A stretch of 64,000 nucleotides of DNA from Acetobacterium woodii DSM 1030. GTDB lineage: Bacteria > Bacillota > Clostridia > Eubacteriales > Eubacteriaceae. Location: contig NC_016894.1 in the NCBI RefSeq assembly GCF_000247605.1, positions 3,151,732 through 3,215,731 on the forward strand, in the 5' to 3' direction. Position 1 is the stretch's first letter. Every line of letters begins with the position of its first letter. Under the pieces are notes generated by a model. That model was given only the letters and a program-made list of their open reading frames with translations. It did no database searches and was not told the DNA's origin. Of the stretch, positions 9,354 through 18,388 are shown one piece after another. A program made the position numbers and the translations under genes.

Positions 9354-10070
9354 TTATCCCAGATAATTTATCAGCGTTTGACGTTGCATATCCGGAAGTT
9401 CTAAAAAATATTCCCGTTCGGCAATATCTTCCAATTGATGGGCATCCGAACCATGAATAAACTGATAATCTTTAAAAAACCGAAATTTTTTTAATACGCT
9501 CTCGACCGTCTCTTTTTTGGAAATCTCACACGTCTTAATATCCAAATCCAGCGGGATAAAACCTAGTGAGGCAATCAAGCTGTAAGAATTTCGATCGATA
9601 TGGGCCGGAACCATGACGCCGCCAAGGTTTGTAATCATTTCCCATAGCTGATTCACGCCAATATCCGTTGCCGAAATCAACAGTTTGTCAACTTCGCCAA
9701 TGACTTTGTCATTTTCATCCATGATATACTGCGGACCAAATAACTCTTTTTCATTCATTACCTCCGGCAAATGATCATAAATGATTTGATCTAAGGCCAT
9801 CGCCGCTGCCAAAGTTGGCAAATATGCCAAAACATGTGCTTCTTCTTTGGTTGTCACTTCTATCCCGGGCAGGACACAAAGACCTCCTCCCAGTTCTTTT
9901 GCCACTGCCATAACAGCGGGTAAATTTTTGGCCGAATTATGATCGGTGACAGCAATAAAATCCAGTTCTTTAATGAGGGCCATATTGACAATGTTATTGG
10001 GTGTCATTTCCTCTTCTCCACACGGAGACAAGATTGAATGAACATGCAGATCAATGGCAACCTTATCCAT
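9354..10070 (-). CDS. PHP-domain phosphoesterase of the hydrogenase sensory module
   Basis: A 238-residue PHP (polymerase and histidinol phosphatase) domain protein. Metal-site signatures are DLHVHSILSPCGEEE near the N-terminus, VTDHNSAKNL, LPGIEVTTKEEAHVLAYL, PAHIDR and the C-terminal FIHGSDAHQLEDI. These proteins are metal-dependent phosphoesterases, and genome annotations of this type are found beside DRTGG and HATPase genes at hydrogenase loci. Its probable task is removing a phosphate placed by the neighbouring kinase-like protein; that is inference. ATG at 10070 lies directly after the stop of the upstream DRTGG gene, so the two are coupled. It is the last gene of the module before a terminator. 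Confidence 0.85.
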   Translation of the reverse strand: MDKVAIDLHVHSILSPCGEEEMTPNNIVNMALIKELDFIAVTDHNSAKNLPAVMAVAKELGGGLCVLPGIEVTTKEEAHVLAYLPTLAAAMALDQIIYDHLPEVMNEKELFGPQYIMDENDKVIGEVDKLLISATDIGVNQLWEMITNLGGVMVPAHIDRNSYSLIASLGFIPLDLDIKTCEISKKETVESVLKKFRFFKDYQFIHGSDAHQLEDIAEREYFLELPDMQRQTLINYLG

Positions 10071-10071
10071 T

Positions 10072-10404
10072 TTAGACGCCGGCGTTTCCTAAAATTTTAC
10101 AGACTTCATAAGCCGTTAAACCAGTCGTAATAATGGGAATATCTTCAATAATCGCTCGCTCCAACGTATTTTCTTCAACTTCCGCACCTTCCGGAATAAT
10201 AATACAAGCCATTTCCAATAAAGTTGCGACGGCAATAATATTGACATGCGTTTGGATCGTCACCCAGGCACAGCCATTACCGGCGTTGGCCATTACCCAG
10301 CTTAATAAATCGCCGACATAACCACTATTGATTGCACCGTCAATTCCAATCTGCGGATTGAGACATTTAAATTCCTTATTCTCCAATAAATCACTAACCT
10401 TCAT
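10072..10404 (-). CDS. DRTGG-domain protein (second copy in module)
   Basis: A 110-residue single-domain DRTGG protein (MKVSDLLENKEFKCL..., GYVGDLLSWVMANAG, IPIITTGLTAYEVCKILG). DRTGG domains are small ligand-binding folds often found with CBS domains or phosphotransacetylase; the ligand here is unknown. The fold GYVGDLLSWVM corresponds to GCDLMSDVLCFA in the DRTGG protein at the head of the module. It lies between the hydrogenase-like sensor and the PHP gene and is almost fused to the latter. A phosphate- or nucleotide-linked signal is plausible but unproven. Confidence 0.75.
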   Translation of the reverse strand: MKVSDLLENKEFKCLNPQIGIDGAINSGYVGDLLSWVMANAGNGCAWVTIQTHVNIIAVATLLEMACIIIPEGAEVEENTLERAIIEDIPIITTGLTAYEVCKILGNAGV

Positions 10405-10446
10405 TCATCTTCTCCTTTATGATTTTTTCAACTTAATGATATTTAC

Positions 10447-11802
10447 CTACTCTGAAAATTCAGGTTTTTTGTTAACTGGTTTTTCGGTCGGGTGTTCTAC
10501 TTGCAGCAGTTCATTTGTCAAGACGGATAAATCCCGGACGCGATCTTTAAGGACAAAAACACAATCGATTTCTTTAGCTTTGCCGGCCACAATGTCTTCG
10601 GCCAAAGCCCGACAACCCGGCGACCCGCACGAACCACAATCTAAACCGGGAAGTTTTTCTTCCAATATTTCGATCTGTTTCATTTTTTCAATCGCTTTGT
10701 TGATGTCCTGATCCAGCGGTTCCGGGCTTCTTGGCAAAATTCGTTCTTTAATATGCATCATCCCCGAATTGTAAATACTTTTGACATATTCATCAGGCAT
10801 ATGAATCGTTGATGTTTGCTTCATTTTTTTGGCCCGATCCTGAATATACATTTTGGCCACGTAGTTATTTTCGACGGTCAGACAACCACCGACGCAACCA
10901 CCAATACATGCCAGCCCTTCAAAAAATTCAATCGTATCCAATTTACCGCATTCAATTTCATCCAGAACATTGATGACATTTTGGATGCCATCGACATGGA
11001 GGACATTTTTGTTTTTCAGATATTCACATTCGCCGCCCGATAATGCCCAGCTAAACGCTTCCGGCGTGGTATTATGAATCCCCTCCTGAATGTTACAATC
11101 ATTTAAATTTTTAACGATATCGGGATAAATATCTTTAATGGCAATCGCTCCATCGATCTGATCATATTTATCATATTCGCTGGATGCCGGGTTATTCACC
11201 ATCGTGGCTTTAGCGGCGCACGGGGTGATAAAAAAGACCCCGATTTCGCTATTTTTATAATTGCCTTCGTCTCTCAAACGCTTTCTGACCAAGCGGGCCG
11301 TCATCGCCATCGGCGATTTCAACCGGCAAATATTATCGGTAAGTTCCGGAAAACGGACTTGAATCAGTTTGACCACGGCCGGACAAGCCGATGAAATCAA
11401 TGGTTTGGGATAACGTTTGGCGTGATATTCATATTTAAGGGCCTGTCCAACGACTTCAGCACCATAAGCGACTTCGACAACTTCATCAAACCCCAAGGCT
11501 TTAATCGCCGACAAGATGTTCTCAAATGAATACTTGGTTTTAAACTGACCAATAATTGCCGGAGCCGGGATCGCCACCTTATATTTAAAATCATTTATTA
11601 ACGAAAGGGGATCGGTTTTTGCCAATTTCGCGTGATGCGGACAAATCCGAATACATTCGCCACAATCGATACATTTCGACTCGTTGATAATGGCTTTGCC
11701 ACCGCGCACCCGGATCGCCCCAGTGGGACAGCTTCTGAGACAGGTGGTACAGCCCAGACATTTTTCTTCATCTAGGTATACAGAATGAAGTAATTTTTCC
11801 AT
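10447..11802 (-). CDS. Putative sensory [FeFe]-hydrogenase (HydS-like, group D type)
   Basis: A 451-residue protein with two N-terminal [4Fe-4S] motifs (CLGCTTCLRSCP, CIDCGECIRICP), a full H domain and a C-terminal Fe-S domain (LDCGSCGSPGC, then a Cys 17 residues on). The H-cluster motifs are altered: L1 is SSACPAVV, so the proton-relay Cys of catalytic enzymes is Ala and the Trp is lost; L2 is TPCAAKAT, lacking the usual Met and Glu; L3 is EGLACIGGCVGGC. The four expected cysteine ligands remain. These changes are those reported for slow, putatively H2-sensing enzymes such as HydS, so sensing rather than bulk turnover is inferred. It is flanked by HATPase and DRTGG genes and lies upstream of the catalytic hyd operon. 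It lacks a PAS domain, unlike Thermotoga HydS. Confidence 0.87.
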   Translation of the reverse strand: MEKLLHSVYLDEEKCLGCTTCLRSCPTGAIRVRGGKAIINESKCIDCGECIRICPHHAKLAKTDPLSLINDFKYKVAIPAPAIIGQFKTKYSFENILSAIKALGFDEVVEVAYGAEVVGQALKYEYHAKRYPKPLISSACPAVVKLIQVRFPELTDNICRLKSPMAMTARLVRKRLRDEGNYKNSEIGVFFITPCAAKATMVNNPASSEYDKYDQIDGAIAIKDIYPDIVKNLNDCNIQEGIHNTTPEAFSWALSGGECEYLKNKNVLHVDGIQNVINVLDEIECGKLDTIEFFEGLACIGGCVGGCLTVENNYVAKMYIQDRAKKMKQTSTIHMPDEYVKSIYNSGMMHIKERILPRSPEPLDQDINKAIEKMKQIEILEEKLPGLDCGSCGSPGCRALAEDIVAGKAKEIDCVFVLKDRVRDLSVLTNELLQVEHPTEKPVNKKPEFSE

Positions 11803-11821
11803 ATGCCGCCCTTCTTTCTGT

Positions 11822-12238
11822 TTAAACTAAAAAACTCATGACAATTTTGGTTCCCTCATCAATTTTTGAGGTAATTTGAAAATTATCGGCATTATTTTTC
11901 ATGTTGGGTAAACCCATGCCGGCGCCAAAACCCATTTGACGCACTTCTTCACCGGCCGTTGACCAACCTTCGGTCATCGCCAGATCAAGATCTTTGATGC
12001 CCGGACCAGTATCTTCAATCGTCAGGATCAAGGTGTCTTCACCCACTTCGAGGACAATTTTGCCACCCCATGAATGGATCGCCAGATTCATTTCGCCTTC
12101 GTATCCGGCGATGGATACCTTTCTGATCACCTTATTGGAAATCCCCAATTGCTGAAGGGTCCGTTTGATTTTTCGGGATGCTTCTCCGGCGGTTTCAAAA
12201 TCGCCCCGTTCAACTTCAAAGCTGAGTTCATAACTCAT
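11822..12238 (-). CDS. Small HATPase/serine-kinase-like regulator of the sensory module
   Basis: A 138-residue stand-alone GHKL ATPase like RsbW-type serine kinases/anti-sigma factors. The N box is MNLAIHSWGGK (unusual His in place of Asn-Glu spacing), G1 is IEDTGPGI, and the glycine-rich lid is MGFGAGMGLPNM. It lacks a histidine phosphoacceptor. Its start overlaps the stop of the DRTGG gene in an ATGA arrangement (12235-12238), so both are translated together. Similar kinase-phosphatase pairs beside group D hydrogenases led to the proposal that H2 is sensed through phosphorylation of a partner; the partner is unknown here. Confidence 0.8.
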   Translation of the reverse strand: MSYELSFEVERGDFETAGEASRKIKRTLQQLGISNKVIRKVSIAGYEGEMNLAIHSWGGKIVLEVGEDTLILTIEDTGPGIKDLDLAMTEGWSTAGEEVRQMGFGAGMGLPNMKNNADNFQITSKIDEGTKIVMSFLV

Positions 12239-12585
12239 CTGATATGTGCCCCTTCAAGACCATTTTTATAAAGAATTCCACAACATTCAAAAAGGATGTA
12301 TTTGGTTGACATCACCAGGATATTTCTTTCTTTGGCAATGTCGATCATTTCCTGACTCGGCATTTTGTTGCGGACAAAAATAATACTGTTCATATTGGCC
12401 ATATCAGCAGTGTTAAGCACCTGTTTATTAACCAGACCGGTAATCAAAATAGCATCTTCTTTGGCAAAACATAATACATCACTCATCAGATCACAACCAA
12501 AACCGGAACGAACGTCATCATCCAGATGGCTCTCGCCAGATAATACAATAGCATCGAGAAGGTCTCTTACGTGGCTTAATTTCAT
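12235..12585 (-). CDS. DRTGG-domain protein (first gene of hydrogenase sensory module)
   Basis: A 116-residue DRTGG-domain protein: MKLSHVRDLLDAIVLSG, GFGCDLMSDVLCFAKEDA, IIFVRNKMPSQEMIDIAKE and ILVMSTKYILFECCGILYKNG. An upstream ATG at 12621 is possible but ATG at 12585 has AAGGAG seven bases before it and fits family length, so it is preferred. Its last four bases overlap the HATPase gene. This gene opens the five-gene module and is preceded by a gap of about 200 bp likely to hold the promoter. Confidence 0.75.
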   Translation of the reverse strand: MKLSHVRDLLDAIVLSGESHLDDDVRSGFGCDLMSDVLCFAKEDAILITGLVNKQVLNTADMANMNSIIFVRNKMPSQEMIDIAKERNILVMSTKYILFECCGILYKNGLEGAHIR

Positions 12586-12792
12586 CGAACTTTCTCCTTC
12601 ATTTAAACTTATTACTATCATTGTAAAGGATTTCTACTGTCTAAAGCAAGCTGTTTAAACAGATTTTAATATTTCTGCGACGATCTTTGGTCACCTCTCC
12701 AGATTAATTAGGGGCTCTTGGTTATTTACCGACTAAGCACACATACCACGGGCGAGCAAAACTGCACCCCAGGCAACCGTTGTTTGATGTTT

Positions 12793-15117
12793 TTAAATTT
12801 CGCAATCACCTAATACGATTTTATGATAAGGTATCCCTAACGCTTTGAGTCGCTGTTCTTCGTCAGCGTCACAAGTAAACAGGATTACCTGTCTTTTGTT
12901 GCTTAATTCGGATAGCAGTTTCAAAGCCTGGTTTTTTCGCTCGTTATCGTATCTGACAAACGGTTCATCCAAAATAAATGGCATCTCATGATTAATTACA
13001 TCTCCAATTCCGTACCGGAACGCAAAATGTACCTGGTCCATCGTGCCGGCGCTTAATTGTTCGGCATCTTTAAAATCACCGCCTTGGGGATTGACCACTT
13101 TTAGTTTCATGTTTTCGTCAACTTTAACCCCTTTATAACGGTGTGTAATGGTTTCGAGTATGTGACCAATATTTTTGTTCAGCTCCGGAGCGGATTCCAG
13201 ATGGGATTCTTTTTGAATGTTTTCGAGAATTTGCAGAACCGCATTGCAGGCCTTAATTTCGATGTCGCAGCTATGAATCTGAGCATCCAGCGATTTAATG
13301 GTTTCCCGTATTTCGACCGGTAAACCGATCCCATCGGTGAGGGCATTGTTTTCCCCTTCCAGCCGGGCGATTTCTTTTCCCAAACTCAAAAGTTCTTCTG
13401 ATTTAGGTGACGCTTTATGCCACACCGACTGTCCATTTTCGGTTTTTCCGCCATTAACAGTTTCCAAAAGACTTTCCAGCAATTGCAGATTTCCATTAAA
13501 ACGAATTTTCAATTCTTCCAACTGCTGACCTTTTTCACATCGTTCACTATATTCGGCAATATTGTTAACCCCATAACTGGCAAGCTTATTTTCAAGTTCC
13601 CGCATAATTCCGCGGCGTTGTTCAAAAAGCACTTCAAAACCGGCCTGATGACGGGAAAGTTGGATAATGATTAATTCCCCTTCATTTTTCATCTGTTCCA
13701 ATTCTTTTTGTGTTCTGACCGCTTTTTTATAGAAATTTTCGAACTCCGCACCTTTTTTAAAATGATACTTTTCTAAAATTTCTTCCTGGATTGGAATTAA
13801 CTGTTTACTTTTTAAAATATTACGTTTTTTAATGGTTGCCGAAACCCCAAAACTCAAACCAATGACCCCTAAAATTGTCAAGGTTACCCCAACGGTCAGT
13901 GACAGATTTTCCATCCCCGTACTGGTCCCCAGCAAACCCAAATTAGCAAGTCCAACCAAACCCATTCCAATTAAGGTGACCAGCATCGAAACGATGTTGA
14001 TGGCAACATTGGAATTTTTTTTAGCTTCTTCCACTTCGGTTTGTTCTTTTTTGAAAATATCGTAATCTTCAGTGATCGCATTCATCGTTTTTCCTGCCAG
14101 GAATCGGCGTTTAACTTCTTCTTTCTGGCGGATGGTTTTTAAATGTTCCGAGGAGCTGGACATTTCTTTTTCGATATAGTCCATCTGATCACTTAATCGT
14201 TCACTCTGATTTTGAATCGCTTTTAAACCCTCTAAGGTTTTGTAATTATACCCTTTATAGATTTCATCTTCTTTAATTAATTTTGACAGACGGTTATTCT
14301 CTTTTTCGAGTTTATTTATTTTCTCATAGGATTGCAGCAGTTCTTTTTTTCGTTTAACAACGGACTCCTGCGTCAGATAATCATTTTCGGCTTCAATGCG
14401 TTTCATTTTCTTTTGATTTTGAGTAATTATTTCCTGATTTTCAGCGACCTTTGCATACGCTATTTCGGATTCTTTCAGCAATTCCTGGAGTTCATCGCGT
14501 TCTCTGATGGCCGCCCCGATGCGTGATTTGCTCTGACCGGAACGCCCGATGGTATTCTTTTTTTCTTCCAGTCGGCGAACCAGTCCTTTGAAATTTATTT
14601 CGATCCCGCTGGAATTCTGCATTTCAATGTAGGAATCGCGCACTTCGTCCTGGGCAAATGATTCGGAATCATGGGAAATCTGACGCATATTAACGGTATT
14701 ATTATAAATAACCGAAGTCATGCCCAGATGCCCCAACGGCAGATTCTGACGAATCACGCCATCGTATTTAAATTGATCATTAATTACTTTACCGGTGGTA
14801 TTATCATAAATGAACAGGTTATCTTTGGCACGTAAAAAATTCCGTTCCAAACGGAATTCCTGTCCATCCACTTCATAAACCAGCGCTCCGCTGTAATCAA
14901 ATTGATCCCAGGGCAGATATTTCTGATATTCATCGCTAAAAGTTTTTTTCTTGCGATAAGGCTTGTAAAAGCCAAAAAACATCCCTTGAATAAAGGTCTG
15001 AACGGTGGTTTTTCCAGCCTCATTACTTCCGTAAATGAGATTAAATCCGGGTTTTAAATCGATGGTTTGATCTTTAAATTTTCCAAATGCTCTAATATTC
15101 AAGGTTTTAATTTTCAT
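12793..15117 (-). CDS. SMC/Rad50-like AAA ATPase (YhaN/SbcC type)
   Basis: A 774-residue ATPase with Walker A YGSNEAGKTT (about residue 30), long heptad-type coiled-coil regions, two adjacent transmembrane-like segments near residues 365-430 (SMLVTLIGMGLVGLANLG, GVTLTILGVIGLSFGV), the ABC signature QLSAGTMDQVHFAFR and Walker B PFILDEPFVRYD near the C-terminus. The internal hydrophobic hairpin is typical of Bacillus YhaN and unlike soluble SbcC. With the phosphoesterase gene that overlaps its start by four bases it should form a Mre11-Rad50-like nuclease complex, perhaps membrane associated. No gene symbol is given because the role of YhaN is poorly known. Confidence 0.85.
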   Translation of the reverse strand: MKIKTLNIRAFGKFKDQTIDLKPGFNLIYGSNEAGKTTVQTFIQGMFFGFYKPYRKKKTFSDEYQKYLPWDQFDYSGALVYEVDGQEFRLERNFLRAKDNLFIYDNTTGKVINDQFKYDGVIRQNLPLGHLGMTSVIYNNTVNMRQISHDSESFAQDEVRDSYIEMQNSSGIEINFKGLVRRLEEKKNTIGRSGQSKSRIGAAIRERDELQELLKESEIAYAKVAENQEIITQNQKKMKRIEAENDYLTQESVVKRKKELLQSYEKINKLEKENNRLSKLIKEDEIYKGYNYKTLEGLKAIQNQSERLSDQMDYIEKEMSSSSEHLKTIRQKEEVKRRFLAGKTMNAITEDYDIFKKEQTEVEEAKKNSNVAINIVSMLVTLIGMGLVGLANLGLLGTSTGMENLSLTVGVTLTILGVIGLSFGVSATIKKRNILKSKQLIPIQEEILEKYHFKKGAEFENFYKKAVRTQKELEQMKNEGELIIIQLSRHQAGFEVLFEQRRGIMRELENKLASYGVNNIAEYSERCEKGQQLEELKIRFNGNLQLLESLLETVNGGKTENGQSVWHKASPKSEELLSLGKEIARLEGENNALTDGIGLPVEIRETIKSLDAQIHSCDIEIKACNAVLQILENIQKESHLESAPELNKNIGHILETITHRYKGVKVDENMKLKVVNPQGGDFKDAEQLSAGTMDQVHFAFRYGIGDVINHEMPFILDEPFVRYDNERKNQALKLLSELSNKRQVILFTCDADEEQRLKALGIPYHKIVLGDCEI

Positions 15118-16232
15118 TTTAAAACCCCCTCGCCGATCATCGCTTCAATCGCATAGATAATCGCTTTTTTTCGGACTTCTGACTCTTCGATTTTTTCCAA
15201 TTCCATCAATAGTTGGCCAATCGGATTATTTTTGTTTTCTTTAATTAATAAATCCAGATCAATATCCGGTTCTAATTGCGACGTGTCGGTTTCGACATAA
15301 TAAAATGAATCTTCCAAATCATCATTGATCCAATCCAATTGGATTTCGGGATCAATATAACCACTAAAACGAATCCGATAATAATTTTGCATCCGTTTTT
15401 CTTCGGCGTCGCATTTAATTGCTTTGTTGATGATATCATGATAGGAATCTTCCGGAGCAATCAGGATTTCGACGGTTTCATAACTTCTCGATTCAATGGG
15501 ATTAAAGCCACTGGAAGTAACATAGGTTTCGTTAATATAATCAGTTTCCACCTGCGATATTAAAAACCCCCGCTCTCCGGTTTCACCAAAATTAAACGGA
15601 ATTGGTGAGCCACAATAAGCTACTCCGCCCGGTGTCAGACCGGGCTTATGGATATGTCCCAGGGCAATGAAATTAAACCCTTTTTTTTCAATCAACCTTA
15701 AATCAATTGGCAAATAAAGGCTTTTATTTGTCACTTCGCCATGAACCATCAAGATATTGTAACGGGATTTATTGAGTTTAATGGCATTAAACGAACGTTC
15801 CGGAAAGGCCCGGTATTCATTTTTCACCCAGGACATGCCATAAATTTCGGTATTTAATTCTTTGATATAAACTGATCGAAATACATCTTCTTTAAAAATG
15901 TAAACATTACTTGGCCACTCGACTTTTTTATAAGGTGAACTATCACCATGATAATCATGATTTCCGGTAATAATGACCACCCAGGTTTTTTCCAGACTGG
16001 CAAATCCTTCGGCGGCTCGTTTAATATCCATTGTCAACACATTGACGCTATCGAATAAATCCCCAGCAATCAGGATCAGCGGAATTTTGCCTTCGTTTGC
16101 GAATTCAATCATGTCTTCAAAAGCTTTCCATAGCTCTTTTCGTTTATTTTTTCCGTGGTAGTTTCCTTGCTGTCGAAAGGTAAAGGGGCGACCTAAATGA
16201 AAATCACCTGTATGAATAAAGGTTGTCAGCAT
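15114..16232 (-). CDS. Metallophosphoesterase (YhaO/SbcD/Mre11-like nuclease)
   Basis: A 372-residue calcineurin-like phosphoesterase: metal-binding motifs FIHTGDFHLGR, LILIAGDLFDSVNV, ITGNHDYHGD, LMVHGEV and ALGHIHKPGL are all present in order. It corresponds to Bacillus YhaO and to SbcD/Mre11, the exonuclease partner of Rad50-like ATPases. The stop overlaps the start of the ATPase gene (ATGA), so the products are made together. It is the first gene of a two-gene operon with an AGGAGG site before ATG 16232. Confidence 0.88.
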   Translation of the reverse strand: MLTTFIHTGDFHLGRPFTFRQQGNYHGKNKRKELWKAFEDMIEFANEGKIPLILIAGDLFDSVNVLTMDIKRAAEGFASLEKTWVVIITGNHDYHGDSSPYKKVEWPSNVYIFKEDVFRSVYIKELNTEIYGMSWVKNEYRAFPERSFNAIKLNKSRYNILMVHGEVTNKSLYLPIDLRLIEKKGFNFIALGHIHKPGLTPGGVAYCGSPIPFNFGETGERGFLISQVETDYINETYVTSSGFNPIESRSYETVEILIAPEDSYHDIINKAIKCDAEEKRMQNYYRIRFSGYIDPEIQLDWINDDLEDSFYYVETDTSQLEPDIDLDLLIKENKNNPIGQLLMELEKIEESEVRKKAIIYAIEAMIGEGVLK

Positions 16233-16395
16233 CCTCTTTGCCTCCTCATCTATAAATTTTTATTAAATTGCACGATTATGGTAAATTTATTATTCGGCTA
16301 CTGCCGTTTATTGTTTATCTATTATCTAACTGATTTTTTATTATATCATCTTTTTGCAGATCTTACATTTAAATTTTATAAGAATTGTCGGATAT

Positions 16396-16437
16396 TAAAA
16401 AAACGCCTTTAAAAAATTGACTTTTAATGGCGTTTAA
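16396..16437 (-). terminator. Intrinsic terminator after the sigma-54 activator gene
   Basis: Minus-strand AACGCCATTAAAAG pairs with the following TTTTAAAGGCGTT and runs into seven T residues (about 16396-16402). It follows the activator stop codon directly and would end the whole molybdenum hydroxylase transcript. Confidence 0.7.
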
Positions 16438-16443
16438 ATGGGA

Positions 16444-18372
16444 TTATTCGATCTCTATCTGATATTTATTGATTTTACTGTAGAGGGTATTTCTTTGAAT
16501 CCCCAAAGCCAGAGCCGCCTGGCTGATATTTCCCTGATAGAGTCTTAAAACGCGAGCGATATGTTCCTTTTCGATATAAGTCATTTCCAATTTTGCTTTA
16601 TCAACGGTTTCCAAAGTTTCTTCCAGTCGCGCGTTGGCGGCTTGCTCATTAATATAGGGTTGTTGATTCCAGACTTCCTGATTAATATTTTCGATAAAAT
16701 ATTTCGTTGGAAATGATTCTGAATTGATAATCAACTCGACCACATTTTCAAGCTCTCTGACATTTCCCGGCCAGTTATAGTTTTCTAAAACCGTCATCGC
16801 TTCGTCGCTAATCGGGAATTCCTTTTTTCCATATTTCGCCGACAAATTCATCATAAAATATTGATATAAAACCGGAATATCACTCCGACGATCTTTTAAC
16901 GGCGGCAGATAAAGTGGCAAAACATTGAGTCGATAAAAAAGATCTTTTCGAAACCGGCCCATTTCGACTTCTTTTTTTAAATCTTTATTGGTCGCGGCAA
17001 TGATGCGAACATCAATGGGTATCGATTTTCGACTGCCGATTTTAGTAATAACATTTTCCTGGAGCACCCGTAATAAGCGCGTCTGCATATCGAGGGGCAT
17101 TTCTCCGATTTCATCCAACATAATCGTGCCATTGTTGGCCTGTTCAAATTTACCGATATTACCACCTTTTTTAGCCCCGGTATAGGCTCCTTCTTCATAA
17201 CCAAAAAGCTCTGACTCAATTAACTGGTTAGGAATCGCGCCGCAATTAAGCGCCACAAAAGGTCCATCTACCCGTTTACTATAATTATGGATCGACTGCG
17301 CAAAAACTTCTTTACCACAGCCGCTTTCCCCCAAGATTAAAATGGTTGAACGGTTGTTGGCTATTTTTTTGGCATATTTAATGGTACTGACAAAATCTCT
17401 GTCATTCCCCATTATTTTATCAAAGGTGTAATACGGCTGTTCATGTTTTTGACTTTTTCGCGATTGATCTTCCTTTAATACGAAAACAATTTCGATGCTG
17501 TCATCCTGAGGATTATAAATGGGGCTGGCTGTCATTTGACAATGGAAGTTATTTCTCAGGGCGCGAATATTGATGATCCGATTAACTTGTTTTTCGGAGT
17601 GAATTGCTTCCTTGATATTTCCCCATTCTTCAATGATTTCCGAAACATTGACCGCCGCTAACTGCTTGTATTTATCACCAAATAAATCCAATGCTTTTTG
17701 ATTATATATTTTTATCCGCCCCTCCAGATCAGAGGTGAGAATTGCGACCGGCATGGCATTAAAAATCGTTTTTATGTGTTTATTGGTCATGTTCTGGAGC
17801 CGATTATACTCTTTCACTTTTAACATTTCTTCGATGGCATTGGAGGCAGCAATCACCATTCCCAGCGTGTGCGGATGAACCGAATCCGAATACCCGGTCA
17901 AATCCAAAGCGCCAATGACATTGCCGTTCGGATCTTTAATTGGCGCCCCCGAACAAGTCCAGCGGTGATAAGCTTTAATAAAATGATCTTTCCCGGATAA
18001 TTGAACCGGTTCTTTCGATTTTATTACGATTGACATGGCATTGGTCCCTATACATTCTTCATTCATATAGGCACCGGCAATCATTTTTAATTCAAACGCT
18101 TCGGATAGAATTTTTTCGTCCCCAATAGCATTTAAAATGCATCCGTCTTTGTCCGTTAACAACACAAAAAAATTATTTCCGCGGACAATACTCATCAAAT
18201 GTTCCATATAGGGGGAAGCCGTTAAAATCAGATCACGATTTTCTGAAAATTTATTTTGAAGTTCGGAATTTTCAATCATTTTTCGACTGTAAACTTGTTC
18301 TTCGGTAATCCCATATTTGGCACTGCGTTCTTTAGATTCCCTGATAATTGCTTGATACATGTTTCTATTCAT
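16444..18372 (-). CDS. Sigma-54-dependent transcriptional activator with GAF and PAS domains (AcoR-like)
   Basis: A 642-residue enhancer-binding protein. The N-terminal half has a GAF-type sensory part (about 50-190, with ECIGTNAM and WTCSGAPIKDPNG) and a PAS-like segment (about 210-320). The AAA+ domain shows Walker A ILGESGCGKEVFAQ, the sigma-54 contact loop EEGAYTGA (Tyr instead of the commoner Phe), Walker B GTIMLDEIGEMP and WPGNVRELENVVE. The C-terminal Fis HTH reads GNISQAALALGIQRNTLYSKI. ATG 18372 avoids most overlap with the phosphatase gene; ATG 18453 would overlap it by 65 bp. As the last gene of the cluster, it probably activates the -24/-12 promoter upstream of the MoeA-like gene. 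Its ligand is unknown; an aldehyde or purine-like substrate is possible. Confidence 0.92.
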   Translation of the reverse strand: MNRNMYQAIIRESKERSAKYGITEEQVYSRKMIENSELQNKFSENRDLILTASPYMEHLMSIVRGNNFFVLLTDKDGCILNAIGDEKILSEAFELKMIAGAYMNEECIGTNAMSIVIKSKEPVQLSGKDHFIKAYHRWTCSGAPIKDPNGNVIGALDLTGYSDSVHPHTLGMVIAASNAIEEMLKVKEYNRLQNMTNKHIKTIFNAMPVAILTSDLEGRIKIYNQKALDLFGDKYKQLAAVNVSEIIEEWGNIKEAIHSEKQVNRIINIRALRNNFHCQMTASPIYNPQDDSIEIVFVLKEDQSRKSQKHEQPYYTFDKIMGNDRDFVSTIKYAKKIANNRSTILILGESGCGKEVFAQSIHNYSKRVDGPFVALNCGAIPNQLIESELFGYEEGAYTGAKKGGNIGKFEQANNGTIMLDEIGEMPLDMQTRLLRVLQENVITKIGSRKSIPIDVRIIAATNKDLKKEVEMGRFRKDLFYRLNVLPLYLPPLKDRRSDIPVLYQYFMMNLSAKYGKKEFPISDEAMTVLENYNWPGNVRELENVVELIINSESFPTKYFIENINQEVWNQQPYINEQAANARLEETLETVDKAKLEMTYIEKEHIARVLRLYQGNISQAALALGIQRNTLYSKINKYQIEIE

Positions 18373-18388
18373 TGTTACCCGTCTCTTT

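Noticed and set aside
12793-12826. End of the YhaN-like gene (TTAGGTGATTGCGAAATTT) looked like an end of the MITE-like element
   Set aside because: The bases are coding and end at the natural stop codon, and the matching opposite end and target duplication are absent.
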